Below are positions 8,421-16,852 of a stretch of 64,000 nucleotides of DNA, in pieces. Every line of letters begins with the position of its first letter. Position 1 is the stretch's first letter. Origin of the DNA: Syntrophosphaera sp035450685 (GTDB lineage: Bacteria; Cloacimonadota; Cloacimonadia; Cloacimonadales; Cloacimonadaceae); the NCBI GenBank assembly GCA_035450685.1, contig DAOTNF010000008.1, positions 1 through 64,000 on the forward strand, given 5' to 3'. A program made the position numbers and the translations under genes. The notes under the pieces were generated by a model. The model did not search any database. It was not told where the DNA came from and was given only the letters and a program-made list of their open reading frames with translations.

Positions 8421-9383
8421 CTAAAATTTAGGCTTCCCTTTTTTGTCAATCAGAAAATGACCCCGCCCTTCTCCCAAAATGGTGGCCAACATAGCTGCCA
8501 GCAGCAGGACAGCCCCTGTCGCCGCCATCAGGGAAACCTCCTCACCCAGAATCAGGTATCCCCCCAGCATGGCAAACACGCCTTCCAGACAAAGGATAAC
8601 GCTGGCAACCTCGGGAGCCGTCTTCTTCTGCGCGTGCAACTGAAGGGTGAAGGCCACGCCAACGGAAAGCACTCCGGCATACAGGATCGGCACGGTAGCC
8701 TGGCCGATGCCCTGAAGCAATTCAGCCAGATCCATGTTCCAGGCGGGCACCGCGCGTGACACAGGAAACGCGACTAAAGCTGACAACAACGTGCAGACCG
8801 CGTATTGCACCACTGCGATGTCAAGGCTTGAATGCAACTGGGTAAGCCGGTCGATCAGTTGAATATGTAAAGCCCAGAAAACCGCTCCCAAGAGCACAAG
8901 GCCATTGCCGAGGTTGGCATTCAGCCCCACATCCTTGTTCAGCAGCCACAAACCCATTACTGCCAAAGGGATGGATACCAGGAGGGCTTTTGACAGCTTT
9001 CTGCCCCGCAGCAGGCTGATCAAAGGCACAAAGACCACATACAGGCCGGTGATGAAGCCGGCGCTTCCCGCGCTTGTCCAGAGCATGCCAGTTTGCTGCA
9101 GGCTCGAGGCGCAAAATAACAGCAATCCCAATAATAATAGCTGCCGGATTCCCTTTCTTGTAAACGTGGTACCGCAATCTGTCCTGGCGGGCGCGTCCCC
9201 GGGCCTGGCAACTTTTCTCACCAGCCATACGCAGAGGGTGCCCAAGGCAAAGCGCAGGGCGTTGAAGGTGAAAGGATCGAGGGATTCCAGTCCGCTGCGC
9301 TGGGCCACAAAGGCAAAGCCCCAGATGGCCGCCGTTAGCGTGAGGTTCAGATAGGAGAGTATCTTGCCGTTCCTGAGTAGCAT
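8421..9383 (-). CDS. DMT/EamA-family transporter
   Basis: A 320-residue polytopic inner-membrane protein with about ten predicted helices in two EamA repeats. The first repeat begins TAAIWGFAFVAQRSGLESLDPFTFNALRF-like (the W-G-F and N-A-L-R-F elements are typical); the second ends with ILCLEGVFAMLGGYLILGEE, the EamA signature for the ninth and tenth helices. Such proteins export or import small metabolites; the substrate cannot be told. The ATG follows the stop of the upstream lipoprotein gene by two bases (TAACGATG) without a clear ribosome binding site, so translation is probably coupled. Confidence 0.88.
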   Translation of the reverse strand: MLLRNGKILSYLNLTLTAAIWGFAFVAQRSGLESLDPFTFNALRFALGTLCVWLVRKVARPGDAPARTDCGTTFTRKGIRQLLLLGLLLFCASSLQQTGMLWTSAGSAGFITGLYVVFVPLISLLRGRKLSKALLVSIPLAVMGLWLLNKDVGLNANLGNGLVLLGAVFWALHIQLIDRLTQLHSSLDIAVVQYAVCTLLSALVAFPVSRAVPAWNMDLAELLQGIGQATVPILYAGVLSVGVAFTLQLHAQKKTAPEVASVILCLEGVFAMLGGYLILGEEVSLMAATGAVLLLAAMLATILGEGRGHFLIDKKGKPKF

Positions 9384-9385
9384 CG

Positions 9386-9685
9386 TTAATCGCGTTTACG
9401 ACGTTTTCTGCTAAAGGCTATGCTGCCAAACCCGCCCACGACGGCCAGATAAAAGCCCAGATCATAACCCCAGCCTGTGTTTTGCGTCTCATAGATCCTG
9501 ACATCGGGGTCAAATATCTGCCAGATCAAGGTCACAGGCGCAATCCAGCCGTGCCAGATACCGGCAAAAAAGCCTGCTTTCCGTTCCGGTTGGAATCTGC
9601 CGGTGCCAGGCGCGCAGGCGCTGAGAAGCAACAGGGCAAGAATACAAAATATGTTCAAAATAAGCTTTATATGATAATTTACCAT
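9386..9685 (-). CDS. Small lipoprotein of unknown function
   Basis: A 99-residue protein whose N-terminus MVNYHIKLILNIFCILALLL-LSAC is a lipoprotein signal with a lipobox (LSAC, Cys24). It contains a short soluble part (FQPERKAGFFAGIWHGWIAP) and a C-terminal transmembrane helix (about 76-91) followed by basic residues RKRRKRD. The start at 9685 has GGAG eight bases upstream; the open frame continues upstream into the hairpin array but without a plausible start. A similar GIWHGWIAP... segment followed by a membrane helix is seen in small proteins annotated only as hypothetical. Coupled to the downstream DMT transporter. Confidence 0.75.
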   Translation of the reverse strand: MVNYHIKLILNIFCILALLLLSACAPGTGRFQPERKAGFFAGIWHGWIAPVTLIWQIFDPDVRIYETQNTGWGYDLGFYLAVVGGFGSIAFSRKRRKRD

Positions 9686-9830
9686 CAAGCTACTCCAGCT
9701 CTTTCTACTTGGGATCATGTGACCGACAATCGCGTAGAATGTCAATAACTTTTGCAGCCATTCTTTACACGACAGGTCCGATTTTGTGCTTGTGCCATAT
9801 CCTCTGTGCAATACTTGTAATGTAAGGGCT

Positions 9831-9953
9831 GCCGAAGTCCATTCGGCAGAGGCAACGGAGTTGCCTGTTTGGAAGAGACCTCCGGTCTCTGTGGCAAACG
9901 GACTTTGCCACCCTTGGGCACTGTATCCCGGGTCAAGCGAGCTTGCCCGGGAT
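9831..9953. repeat. Array of five back-to-back perfect hairpins
   Basis: Five inverted repeats follow each other with spacers of 0-13 bases: GCCGAA/TTCGGC (9831-9847), GGCAAC-GGA-GTTGCC (9851-9865), AGAGACC-TCC-GGTCTCT (9874-9890), GTGGCAAA-CGGAC-TTTGCCAC (9891-9911) and ATCCCGGG(T)CAAGC-GA-GCTTGCCCGGGAT (9925-9953). The stems differ in sequence, but four of the five have GGA or TCC at the centre. The region does not code: no frame with a usable start crosses it. It lies between the lipoprotein gene and repeat copy 2. The last hairpin resembles palindromic repeats scattered in many bacterial genomes. Confidence 0.8.
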
Positions 9954-10035
9954 GACGCGGTTTTATAGTTTGGGGGGTATTTGTTTAGGGGCACCTTTCC
10001 ACCTCAAAACACCTTTCCTCCTTTCCACGGTTTTA

Positions 10036-10195
10036 TCGTAGCACCTATATATTATGAGGGGATGGCCCTCATTTGCATCTCCCTCTCCGGCGTGGGTCTT
10101 CCTGGGGTCAACCTTATAATTTATAAGGATGACCTAAGGATGATGGCACAAAATCAAGTAGCAGCAAAGGAGGGCGGTATGAAGGATATTGCGGA
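10036..10195 (+). repeat. Dispersed intergenic repeat, copy 2 (left half only)
   Basis: It starts at TCGTAGCACCTATATATTATG, shared with copy 4, and continues through CCTCATTTGCATC and the central inverted repeat (arms 10100-10119 and 10121-10140, with three mismatches) to GCAAAGGAGGGCGGTATGAA and GAAGGATATT. It then departs from the family: the 11-bp tandem units found in copies 1, 4 and 5 are absent. It sits between the hairpin array and the DUF4175 gene. Confidence 0.85.
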
Positions 10196-10548
10196 ATGTA
10201 TCAGTTTATTTATGCGGTTGTCAAGTAATTGATGCCTGTTGTTTTTGGACAGGGTGCTTGTTTTGGGTCAGCCATCCCCAGAGGGGCCCCTCTGCCGGAG
10301 ATGGCGCAGTGTATAGCTTGGTATGAATGCTTTTAAGCAGGATGGTTTTCTTGTGCTATATCACCTTTCATGCCCTTTTAATCCGTGTCAATTCGCGCAA
10401 TTCGTGGATGAATAATATAAAAAGACTGGAGGCGCAATTTGGGTTTGGGAGATTCTGAGCGCAGGAATACCCGAAAGCGCTGGTATCAAGATAGTGATTG
10501 ACTAAATAGCGGTTTCTTGGAACTGTCACATCGGAGCACAACTCCTCA
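10196..10548. other. Non-coding stretch upstream of the DUF4175 gene
   Basis: About 350 bases without a supportable gene. The only structure seen is an interrupted hairpin at 10271-10305: GCCATC pairs with GATGGC and encloses the self-complementary CAGAGGGGCCCCTCTG. No clear promoter was found; the promoter of the following operon should be here. Confidence 0.5.
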
Positions 10549-13500
10549 ATGAACGAATTTTTGAACAAATTGCGTAACTACAAGCAGGGGCTGAACCTGC
10601 GAATAATGGTCCGTGCAGTGGTCCTGGCCTTGCTGTGCCTGGTGGCAGGTATCCATCTTTACTATCTGGCCTGGCTGAACCTGGCGCCGGAGTCGAGGGT
10701 GCTCTTCTATCTGAATCTCTGCGTGCGCGTGTCTTTGGCTTTGTTGCTCATATATATCTTCCTCAAGGCCTCGCGCGGGTTTTACACGGAACTGAGCGCC
10801 GCCCGCTGGCTGGACAGGCAGGTGGACCACGGTGACGATCTGTATCAGAATCTCTTTGAGCTCAGGCAGCAACAAACCGCGGAGCCGGTGCTGGATGTGT
10901 TGGCGGGTAAAGCCAGCCTGCGCCTGGGCAGGGAATCATACCGTCTGCCGCGCCCGTTTGAAGCCGGCGAGGGCTGGCTGCTGCTCTTCGTCCTGCTTGG
11001 CATCGGCAGCGTGTGGGCGCTCACCTGGAACGATTTCCACTATGCTTTGAGGCAGTTTTATACCAACAAAGCCGCAACAGTGAACTACAAAAGCACCATC
11101 GAGGTTAGCCCGGGCAACGCCACGGTGGGTAAAAACCAGCAGCTCACGATCCGGGTGGTGGATGCGGATACGCGCCTCAAACACCGGCTTTTTTACCGCT
11201 GGGACAGCCAGTGGCGCGAACTTGGGATGAGCGGCGAGAGCTATAGTTTCGATTCCGTCCAGAATTCCTTTGAATACTACATCCAGAACGAGGCGGCAAA
11301 ATCCGCGCTGTATAAGGTGGTGTGCCTGGATGAGCCCTTTGCAAAAAGCTGGGAGGTGCACTACAAATATCCCGCCTACACAGGCCTGGGTAGCGCCATC
11401 GACAGCCTCAGCTATGGCAATATCGAGGCTTTCAAGCACAGCGAGGCCATCCTCTCCATCTCCACCAACATCCCGGTGAAACAGGCGGTGATGAAGTTCG
11501 GGGATGGAACGGAAAAGCAGATGCAGAGGATTGGCGAAAGCGAGTTCAGCGTCCGGCTGACCGTGACCGACCCCCAGACCTGGTATCTGGAACTGACCGA
11601 CGAGTTGGGACGCAAATCCGCCCCGGAACAGAAGACGATCAGCGTGACCCCCGATCTGCCGCCGCAGGTGCGCATCCTCTTTCCGGGGGAAGACGTGACC
11701 CTGGACCAGAGCCAGCGCCTGCCTCTGATAATATCTGCAGATGACGATTTCGGCCTGCGCAACCTCACCCTGCACTGGCAACTGAACAACAACGAGCCGC
11801 AATCCGCAAGCATCCGCTCCGTGATCACTTCCAAGCTGCTGAACCTGGATTACAGCTTCGACCTTTCGCCCCTGGGGATGATGCCCGGCGACGTGGTCAC
11901 CTACTGGGCCCAGGTGCAGGACAACTCTCCGGAACGGCAAAGCGCGCAGAGCGCGAGATATAAGGCCCGCTTCCCTTCCATCGAGGAAATCTACCGCGAG
12001 ATAGAACGGCAGGAGAGCATGAAGACGGGCGAACTGCAAAGCGCGCTGGAGGAATCGCGCCAGCTTCAAAAAGACTTTGAACAAAAGCGCCGCGAACTGC
12101 TGAAAGACAAGGATCCCAAATGGGAAGACAAAAAAGAGCTGGAAAAGATCCTGCAGGATCAGGAAAAGCTGAGCGAGCAGGTGGATCAGGTGGCGGACGA
12201 CTTTCAGGACATGATCAACAAGCTGCAGCGCAACGAAGCGCTTTCCAGGGAAACGATCGCCAAGATGCAAAAGATCCAGGAGCTGATGGAGGAGATCAGC
12301 AACGACGAACTGCGCAAGGCAATGGAACGCTTTGGCGAGGCGCTGCAAAAGATGGATCCCAGGGAACTCAGGAAGGCCATGGAAAACTTCAAGTTTTCGA
12401 TGGAGGATTTTAGCAAAAAAATAGACCAGACCTTGCAACTGCTGGAAAGCATCAAGCAGGAACAGGCGATGGAAAAGGCCCTGGAGCTGGCCAAAGAGAT
12501 GGAGCAGATGCAGGCAGCCTTGAAAGAAAAGACCGATTCCTCGCGCCAGGACAGCCAGCAACTGGCTCAGGAACAGGAAAAGATAGGGGAGATGCTCAAG
12601 AATCTGGAGCAACAGCTTGAAAAGACCAAAGAGCTGCTGGATCCCGCCAAGGACAAACAAATGAGGCAGGAACTGAGCGAACTGCAGGAGCAGATGAAAA
12701 ACAGCCAGATGCAGCAGCAAATCCAGCAGAGCGCTTCCCAACTGAAACAAAACCAGCGCCAGGCTTCCAGCCAGACCCAGGCTGAGCTGCTGCAAAAAAT
12801 GCGCCGCTTCACGCTCAGGCTGGGGGAGATGAAAAACTCCATGGGAGGCGGAAGCCAGCAGGAAGTGATGACCGCGATGCAAAACGCTATCCGGGAACTG
12901 CTCATCTTCTCCAAAAAGCATGAGGAACTGCGCTCGCGCCTGGGCCCCGATCCCTATGTGATAGTTCCTGACCTGATCTCGCAATATGAAGGTGTGCAGA
13001 TATCGCTCAACCGGCTGTTCAGCAAGCCGCAGGTCAGCCTCTTTGTCCCGCCCAAGTTCTATATCGACCTCACGGACACAAACAAAGCCTACCGTGAGGT
13101 GTTTGTGAACGTGAATGAGACCATGTATGGCAAAATCCCGCCCCAGATGGAACTGATCCAGCGCGGGTTGAACTTGATGGTGTATGACCTGATGCAGGCG
13201 CTGAACAACCCCTCGGCTGGTTCCGGAGGAGGAAGCGGGATGCAATCGCTGCTGCAAACCCTTGACCAGATGGGACAGCAGCAGATGGCGATGACCATGC
13301 TCACCGAACAACTGATGATGCAGATGCAGCAGCAGGGGGGAGGGATGGACGCCGCCATGCAGCAACAAATCCAAAAGCTGGCATCAGACCAGCAGCGCCT
13401 GGCGGACAACCTGAAACGCGCCCTGCAAAACGACCCCGCCGCCCAGAAACAGGGCAACGCCATCAAACAAATCATCGACGAAGCGGAGGCGGTATCGCGC

Positions 13501-13770
13501 CAGCTCCGCTCCAACCAGCTTTCCCAAGACCTGCTTGAGAAGCAGGAAAATATCGTTTCCCGCCTGCTGGATGCCCAGCGTTCCATCAATAAAAGGGAAT
13601 TCACGGAAAAACGCAAGGGCGAGGCGGCGGATCCCAGCCTGCGCCAGGCTGAAAGCGCGGAAGACTTTGAAAACCTGCGCCGCAAAGCCATGCTGGATGA
13701 CGCTTACCGTCTTTTCCCGCCTGCCTATCAGCAGGTCATACTCAAATACCTGAAGCTGCTCAATGAATAG
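10549..13770 (+). CDS. Large membrane-anchored coiled-coil protein, DUF4175-like
   Basis: A 1073-residue protein. Transmembrane helices lie at about 21-43, 51-72 and 142-160, with the conserved-looking RWLDRQVDHGDDLYQNLFEL between the second and third. Residues about 175-470 form extracytoplasmic beta-rich domains. Residues about 475-755 are a very long Glu/Gln/Lys-rich coiled coil. The C-terminal part has Gln-rich runs (GQQQMAMTMLTEQLMMQMQQ). This architecture matches DUF4175 proteins of Bacteroidota and relatives, whose role is unknown; they are often near von Willebrand-domain envelope genes. The gene overlaps the following TPR gene by 8 bp, so the two are co-translated. A scaffold role in the envelope is inferred only. 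Confidence 0.75.
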   Translation: MNEFLNKLRNYKQGLNLRIMVRAVVLALLCLVAGIHLYYLAWLNLAPESRVLFYLNLCVRVSLALLLIYIFLKASRGFYTELSAARWLDRQVDHGDDLYQNLFELRQQQTAEPVLDVLAGKASLRLGRESYRLPRPFEAGEGWLLLFVLLGIGSVWALTWNDFHYALRQFYTNKAATVNYKSTIEVSPGNATVGKNQQLTIRVVDADTRLKHRLFYRWDSQWRELGMSGESYSFDSVQNSFEYYIQNEAAKSALYKVVCLDEPFAKSWEVHYKYPAYTGLGSAIDSLSYGNIEAFKHSEAILSISTNIPVKQAVMKFGDGTEKQMQRIGESEFSVRLTVTDPQTWYLELTDELGRKSAPEQKTISVTPDLPPQVRILFPGEDVTLDQSQRLPLIISADDDFGLRNLTLHWQLNNNEPQSASIRSVITSKLLNLDYSFDLSPLGMMPGDVVTYWAQVQDNSPERQSAQSARYKARFPSIEEIYREIERQESMKTGELQSALEESRQLQKDFEQKRRELLKDKDPKWEDKKELEKILQDQEKLSEQVDQVADDFQDMINKLQRNEALSRETIAKMQKIQELMEEISNDELRKAMERFGEALQKMDPRELRKAMENFKFSMEDFSKKIDQTLQLLESIKQEQAMEKALELAKEMEQMQAALKEKTDSSRQDSQQLAQEQEKIGEMLKNLEQQLEKTKELLDPAKDKQMRQELSELQEQMKNSQMQQQIQQSASQLKQNQRQASSQTQAELLQKMRRFTLRLGEMKNSMGGGSQQEVMTAMQNAIRELLIFSKKHEELRSRLGPDPYVIVPDLISQYEGVQISLNRLFSKPQVSLFVPPKFYIDLTDTNKAYREVFVNVNETMYGKIPPQMELIQRGLNLMVYDLMQALNNPSAGSGGGSGMQSLLQTLDQMGQQQMAMTMLTEQLMMQMQQQGGGMDAAMQQQIQKLASDQQRLADNLKRALQNDPAAQKQGNAIKQIIDEAEAVSRQLRSNQLSQDLLEKQENIVSRLLDAQRSINKREFTEKRKGEAADPSLRQAESAEDFENLRRKAMLDDAYRLFPPAYQQVILKYLKLLNE

Positions 13771-15502
13771 CAAAGCCTGCCTCCTTCTGCTTTTTGCGGC
13801 CTTCCTGCTGCTGGTGTCAAGCCCGGCATGGGGGCAATACAACGAGCGGGAAATCCTCACCCAGCAAGCCTTAGCGCAGCTTGGGGTACGCCAGTTCGCG
13901 GAGGCGGAGAAGATCTTCCTGCAGATTCTGGAGAAGTATCCCAACGACACCAACAGCGTTTTGCAACTGATGAACGTCTATTTTCAAACCTCGCAGTTGG
14001 ACAAGGCCGAGGAGCTGCTCAAACGCTACCGGCGGTCTCTGCCCGAGAATCAGGGCACCGAGCAGGAAATCCAACTGCTGATCATGCGGGGCAAGCCGGA
14101 ACAAGCCTGGAATCTGAGCCAGGCATATCTGCAAAGGCAAAACTACGGCGAGGGCAACTATCGGCTGCTGGCGTCCTTCTTTGAACGCAGGGGATTCTTT
14201 GATCAAGTCCTGCGCCTCTACCGGGATGCCAGGAAACAACTGGGTAAACCCGACCTTTTCCGCCTGGAGATAGCAAACAGCGCGCTCAATTTCCGCCAGT
14301 TCGATGTTGCGGTGAGTGAGTATCTCACTTGGCTGGAGCAGAATCCTCCCAATCTCTATTTTGTAAATAACCAGTGCAAGACCATCATCAAAGAGGATCC
14401 CTCCATGCTCCGGGTGATCGGCAACCACGTGCGCGGCAGGGACAGCGAAGTGCTCAGGGAACTCTATGCCAACATCCTGGTCTCCCAGCAGGAGTATCTG
14501 CAAGCGCTGGAAATCTACAAGCAACTCCCTCTGGATAAACTGATCCGCTTTGCCAACGAACAGTTTACGGCGCAGAATGACAGGATAGCCCTGCCCGCCT
14601 TTGAGTATCTGGGCAGCCTGGACGGGGACGCCTTCGACCGGAACGAATACAAGCTGCGCCAGGCCCAGATCCAGTTTCGCAACGGAAACTATGGCAGTTC
14701 AACCCAAATCCTGCTCCAGATAAGCGCGGAACCCCAGATGCGCGAGCGGCAAAACCTCTTCCGCAAGGGTGTGAACCTGGCCACCCGAAAACTGCTCGCG
14801 GAGACCGCCCTGGCTACTGCCAAGGATATCCCCGCGGCATTGGACTGGTATGGTGAGGCCAGACAGTTTTGCAACAACAACTATGACCTGCAGGATGTGG
14901 ATTTGGCGGTGGTGCGGCTGCTGATCATCCAGCAGGATTATGACCGGGCCAGGCAGAAGCTACTGCAGGTGAGGGAGCCCAGGCACGGCGAGACCAGGGA
15001 CTATCTGCTTTTTACCCTGGAACTGATGCGGGGCAATACCGAACTGGCGGATAGCTTGATGAACGACTATCTGATCGCGCATCCGGCAGGTGCCTTTGCC
15101 AATGACGCCATCTATCAGATGATGCTGGTGTTGGGATTGCAAGAGGCGGATAAGGAAAGCTTTTTTGGCGCCAACCGTCTGATGATGCTCCGTGATCCAG
15201 CCGCTATCGACAGCCTGCAGAGCGTGTTTTTACGCAACGGAGATGAGGAACTGCTCATCTTGGCCAGTGAGTGGGCTATCCTTCTGGCCCGGCAGGACAA
15301 GGCCAAAACCCTATTGGAGCACGAGTGGCAGGACGAGGTCTGCGCCGAATACGCGGCTCTGCTCAAGCTGGTGCTTACTACCGACGGCGAAAGTGAGCAG
15401 CTCATGGCCAGAGATTTCCTGAAAAACAACCCGGATAGCATCTTTGCCCCCAAATTCAGGCAGAGCCTGAGCCGCATGAACTATTCCCGGCCGGATTATT
15501 GA
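13763..15502 (+). CDS. Exported tetratricopeptide-repeat protein
   Basis: A 579-residue protein with a signal peptide (about 1-25, cleavage near SPAWGQ) and TPR-type helical repeats throughout, for example AEKIFLQILEKYPNDTNSVL and ALEIYKQLPLDKLIRFANEQ, spaced about 34-40 residues. No enzymatic motif is visible. Its start (ATGAATAG) overlaps the end of the DUF4175 gene by 8 bp, which suggests a periplasmic partner of that membrane protein, probably at fixed stoichiometry. Function is otherwise unknown. Confidence 0.8.
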   Translation: MNSKACLLLLFAAFLLLVSSPAWGQYNEREILTQQALAQLGVRQFAEAEKIFLQILEKYPNDTNSVLQLMNVYFQTSQLDKAEELLKRYRRSLPENQGTEQEIQLLIMRGKPEQAWNLSQAYLQRQNYGEGNYRLLASFFERRGFFDQVLRLYRDARKQLGKPDLFRLEIANSALNFRQFDVAVSEYLTWLEQNPPNLYFVNNQCKTIIKEDPSMLRVIGNHVRGRDSEVLRELYANILVSQQEYLQALEIYKQLPLDKLIRFANEQFTAQNDRIALPAFEYLGSLDGDAFDRNEYKLRQAQIQFRNGNYGSSTQILLQISAEPQMRERQNLFRKGVNLATRKLLAETALATAKDIPAALDWYGEARQFCNNNYDLQDVDLAVVRLLIIQQDYDRARQKLLQVREPRHGETRDYLLFTLELMRGNTELADSLMNDYLIAHPAGAFANDAIYQMMLVLGLQEADKESFFGANRLMMLRDPAAIDSLQSVFLRNGDEELLILASEWAILLARQDKAKTLLEHEWQDEVCAEYAALLKLVLTTDGESEQLMARDFLKNNPDSIFAPKFRQSLSRMNYSRPDY

Positions 15503-15637
15503 CAGCGGCCAATTCGCCCTTTGTGGGCAACGCCTGGTTCGCGAACAGCAGGGTGTTCCATAAACCGCCGTCAGAAAGGTTGACATATTTGGCCAGCCCA
15601 CAAACTGGCGCCACTAAAAAACACAAAGGACATGCCC

Positions 15638-16852
15638 ATGTATAGAGAGCCGTATCACTTTAATGTGAGCCGCTATATTGATCCGCAGCGTTTTGCCCGG
15701 ATCAGGGATTTTGCCCAGGGTCTGGATTGCCCCATCCTGATCATCGACCTGGATGTCATCAAAAACAAGTATCTGGAATTGCAACAGAGCATGCCACTGG
15801 CTTCCATCTACTATGCAGTGAAGGCCAACCCGAACGACGAGGTGCTCCGCCTTTTGCACGCTTTGGGATCAAACTTCGATGTGGCGTCTGTGTACGAATT
15901 GCGCCAGCTTCAGCGCTTGGGAGTGGAGCCGGAGAGGATGAGCTATGGCAACACCATCAAGAAAGCCAAGGATATCAAATACTTTTTTGAGCAGGGCATC
16001 AGGAAGTTTGTGACCGACAGCGAGCACGATCTGGAAGCCATCGCGCAAAACGCTCCCGGCTCGCAGGTCTATTTTCGCATTCTCACCGAGGGAACAGGAG
16101 CGGACTGGCCTCTTTCTCGCAAATTCGGCGCTCACCCGGATATGATCTATAGACTGATCCTCAAAGCGGCAGAATCCAACCTCGACCCTTGGGGCATCTC
16201 CTTCCATGTGGGTTCGCAGCAGCGCGACATTGGGCAGTGGGACGATGCCATCGCACGCTGCAAATATCTCTTCGATGCGGTTGCGGAGGAAGGGGTGGAG
16301 CTCAAGATGATCAACATCGGCGGCGGCTATCCCGCCAGCTATGTGGATCCCACCTTTTCCGTGCAGGAATACAGCGATGAGATCGTGCGCTTCATCCAGG
16401 AAGACTTTGGCGACCACATGCCTCAGATCAACATGGAGCCGGGACGCTCCCTGGTGGCGGATGCCGGTATCATCGTCTCCGAGATCATCAATATCACCCG
16501 CAAAGCCAAGAACAACCTCTACAAGTGGGTTTATCTGGATGTGGGCAAATTCGGCGGCTTGATCGAGACCATCGATGAATCGATCAAGTTTCCCATCTAT
16601 TTCGAGCGCGATGGCCTGGCTGATGAGATCATCCTGGCCGGCCCCACCTGCGACAGCATGGACATAATGTATGAGTCTTATAAATATCACATGCCGGAAA
16701 CCACGGTGCCGGGAGACAGGGTTTATATCTTCACCACAGGTGCATACACCCAAAGCTACTCCTCTGTCAACTTCAACGGTTTCCCGCCTCTAAAATCCAT
16801 AGTCATTTCAGATGAGATTCTGAACCATTCCAAGCAAGGAGGAAAAGCATGA
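15638..16852 (+). CDS. Fold-III PLP-dependent ornithine/lysine decarboxylase-like enzyme
   Basis: A 404-residue alanine-racemase-fold decarboxylase that removes the carboxyl group from a basic amino acid. Signatures are YYAVKANPN with the PLP Lys near residue 56, FHVGSQQRD, INIGGGYPA (phosphate-binding Gly loop), MEPGRSLV and AGPTCDSMD, whose Cys-Asp pair completes the active site across the dimer. Length fits short ODC/LDC enzymes. Of two ATGs six bases apart, the second (15638) has AAGGA at a spacing of seven; the first has almost none. It overlaps the next gene (ATGA). Ornithine versus lysine cannot be separated by eye. Confidence 0.85.
   Translation: MYREPYHFNVSRYIDPQRFARIRDFAQGLDCPILIIDLDVIKNKYLELQQSMPLASIYYAVKANPNDEVLRLLHALGSNFDVASVYELRQLQRLGVEPERMSYGNTIKKAKDIKYFFEQGIRKFVTDSEHDLEAIAQNAPGSQVYFRILTEGTGADWPLSRKFGAHPDMIYRLILKAAESNLDPWGISFHVGSQQRDIGQWDDAIARCKYLFDAVAEEGVELKMINIGGGYPASYVDPTFSVQEYSDEIVRFIQEDFGDHMPQINMEPGRSLVADAGIIVSEIINITRKAKNNLYKWVYLDVGKFGGLIETIDESIKFPIYFERDGLADEIILAGPTCDSMDIMYESYKYHMPETTVPGDRVYIFTTGAYTQSYSSVNFNGFPPLKSIVISDEILNHSKQGGKA

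Noticed and set aside
10166..10183. AAGGAGGGCGGTATGAA in the repeats as a ribosome binding site and start codon of a peptide
   Set aside because: It looks like AAGGAGG plus ATG, but the peptides that follow differ completely in sequence and length among copies (8 to over 30 residues).
9981..10232. An open frame inside repeat copy 2 whose peptide (ending KDDLRMMAQ..VAAKEGGMK) is matched in copies 4 and 5, suggesting a conserved small protein
   Set aside because: Comparing copies 2 and 4 codon by codon, about eight of eleven differing codons change the amino acid, and copies 1, 3 and 5 break or shift the frame. The similarity is at the DNA level.
10936..13374. Minus-strand open frame of over 800 codons opposite the DUF4175 gene
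   Set aside because: It consists of Leu/His/Phe-rich runs created by the Gln/Glu/Lys-rich coiled coil on the other strand.
15573..15601. TTGACA upstream of the decarboxylase as a promoter
   Set aside because: No acceptable -10 element is found 15-19 bases downstream.
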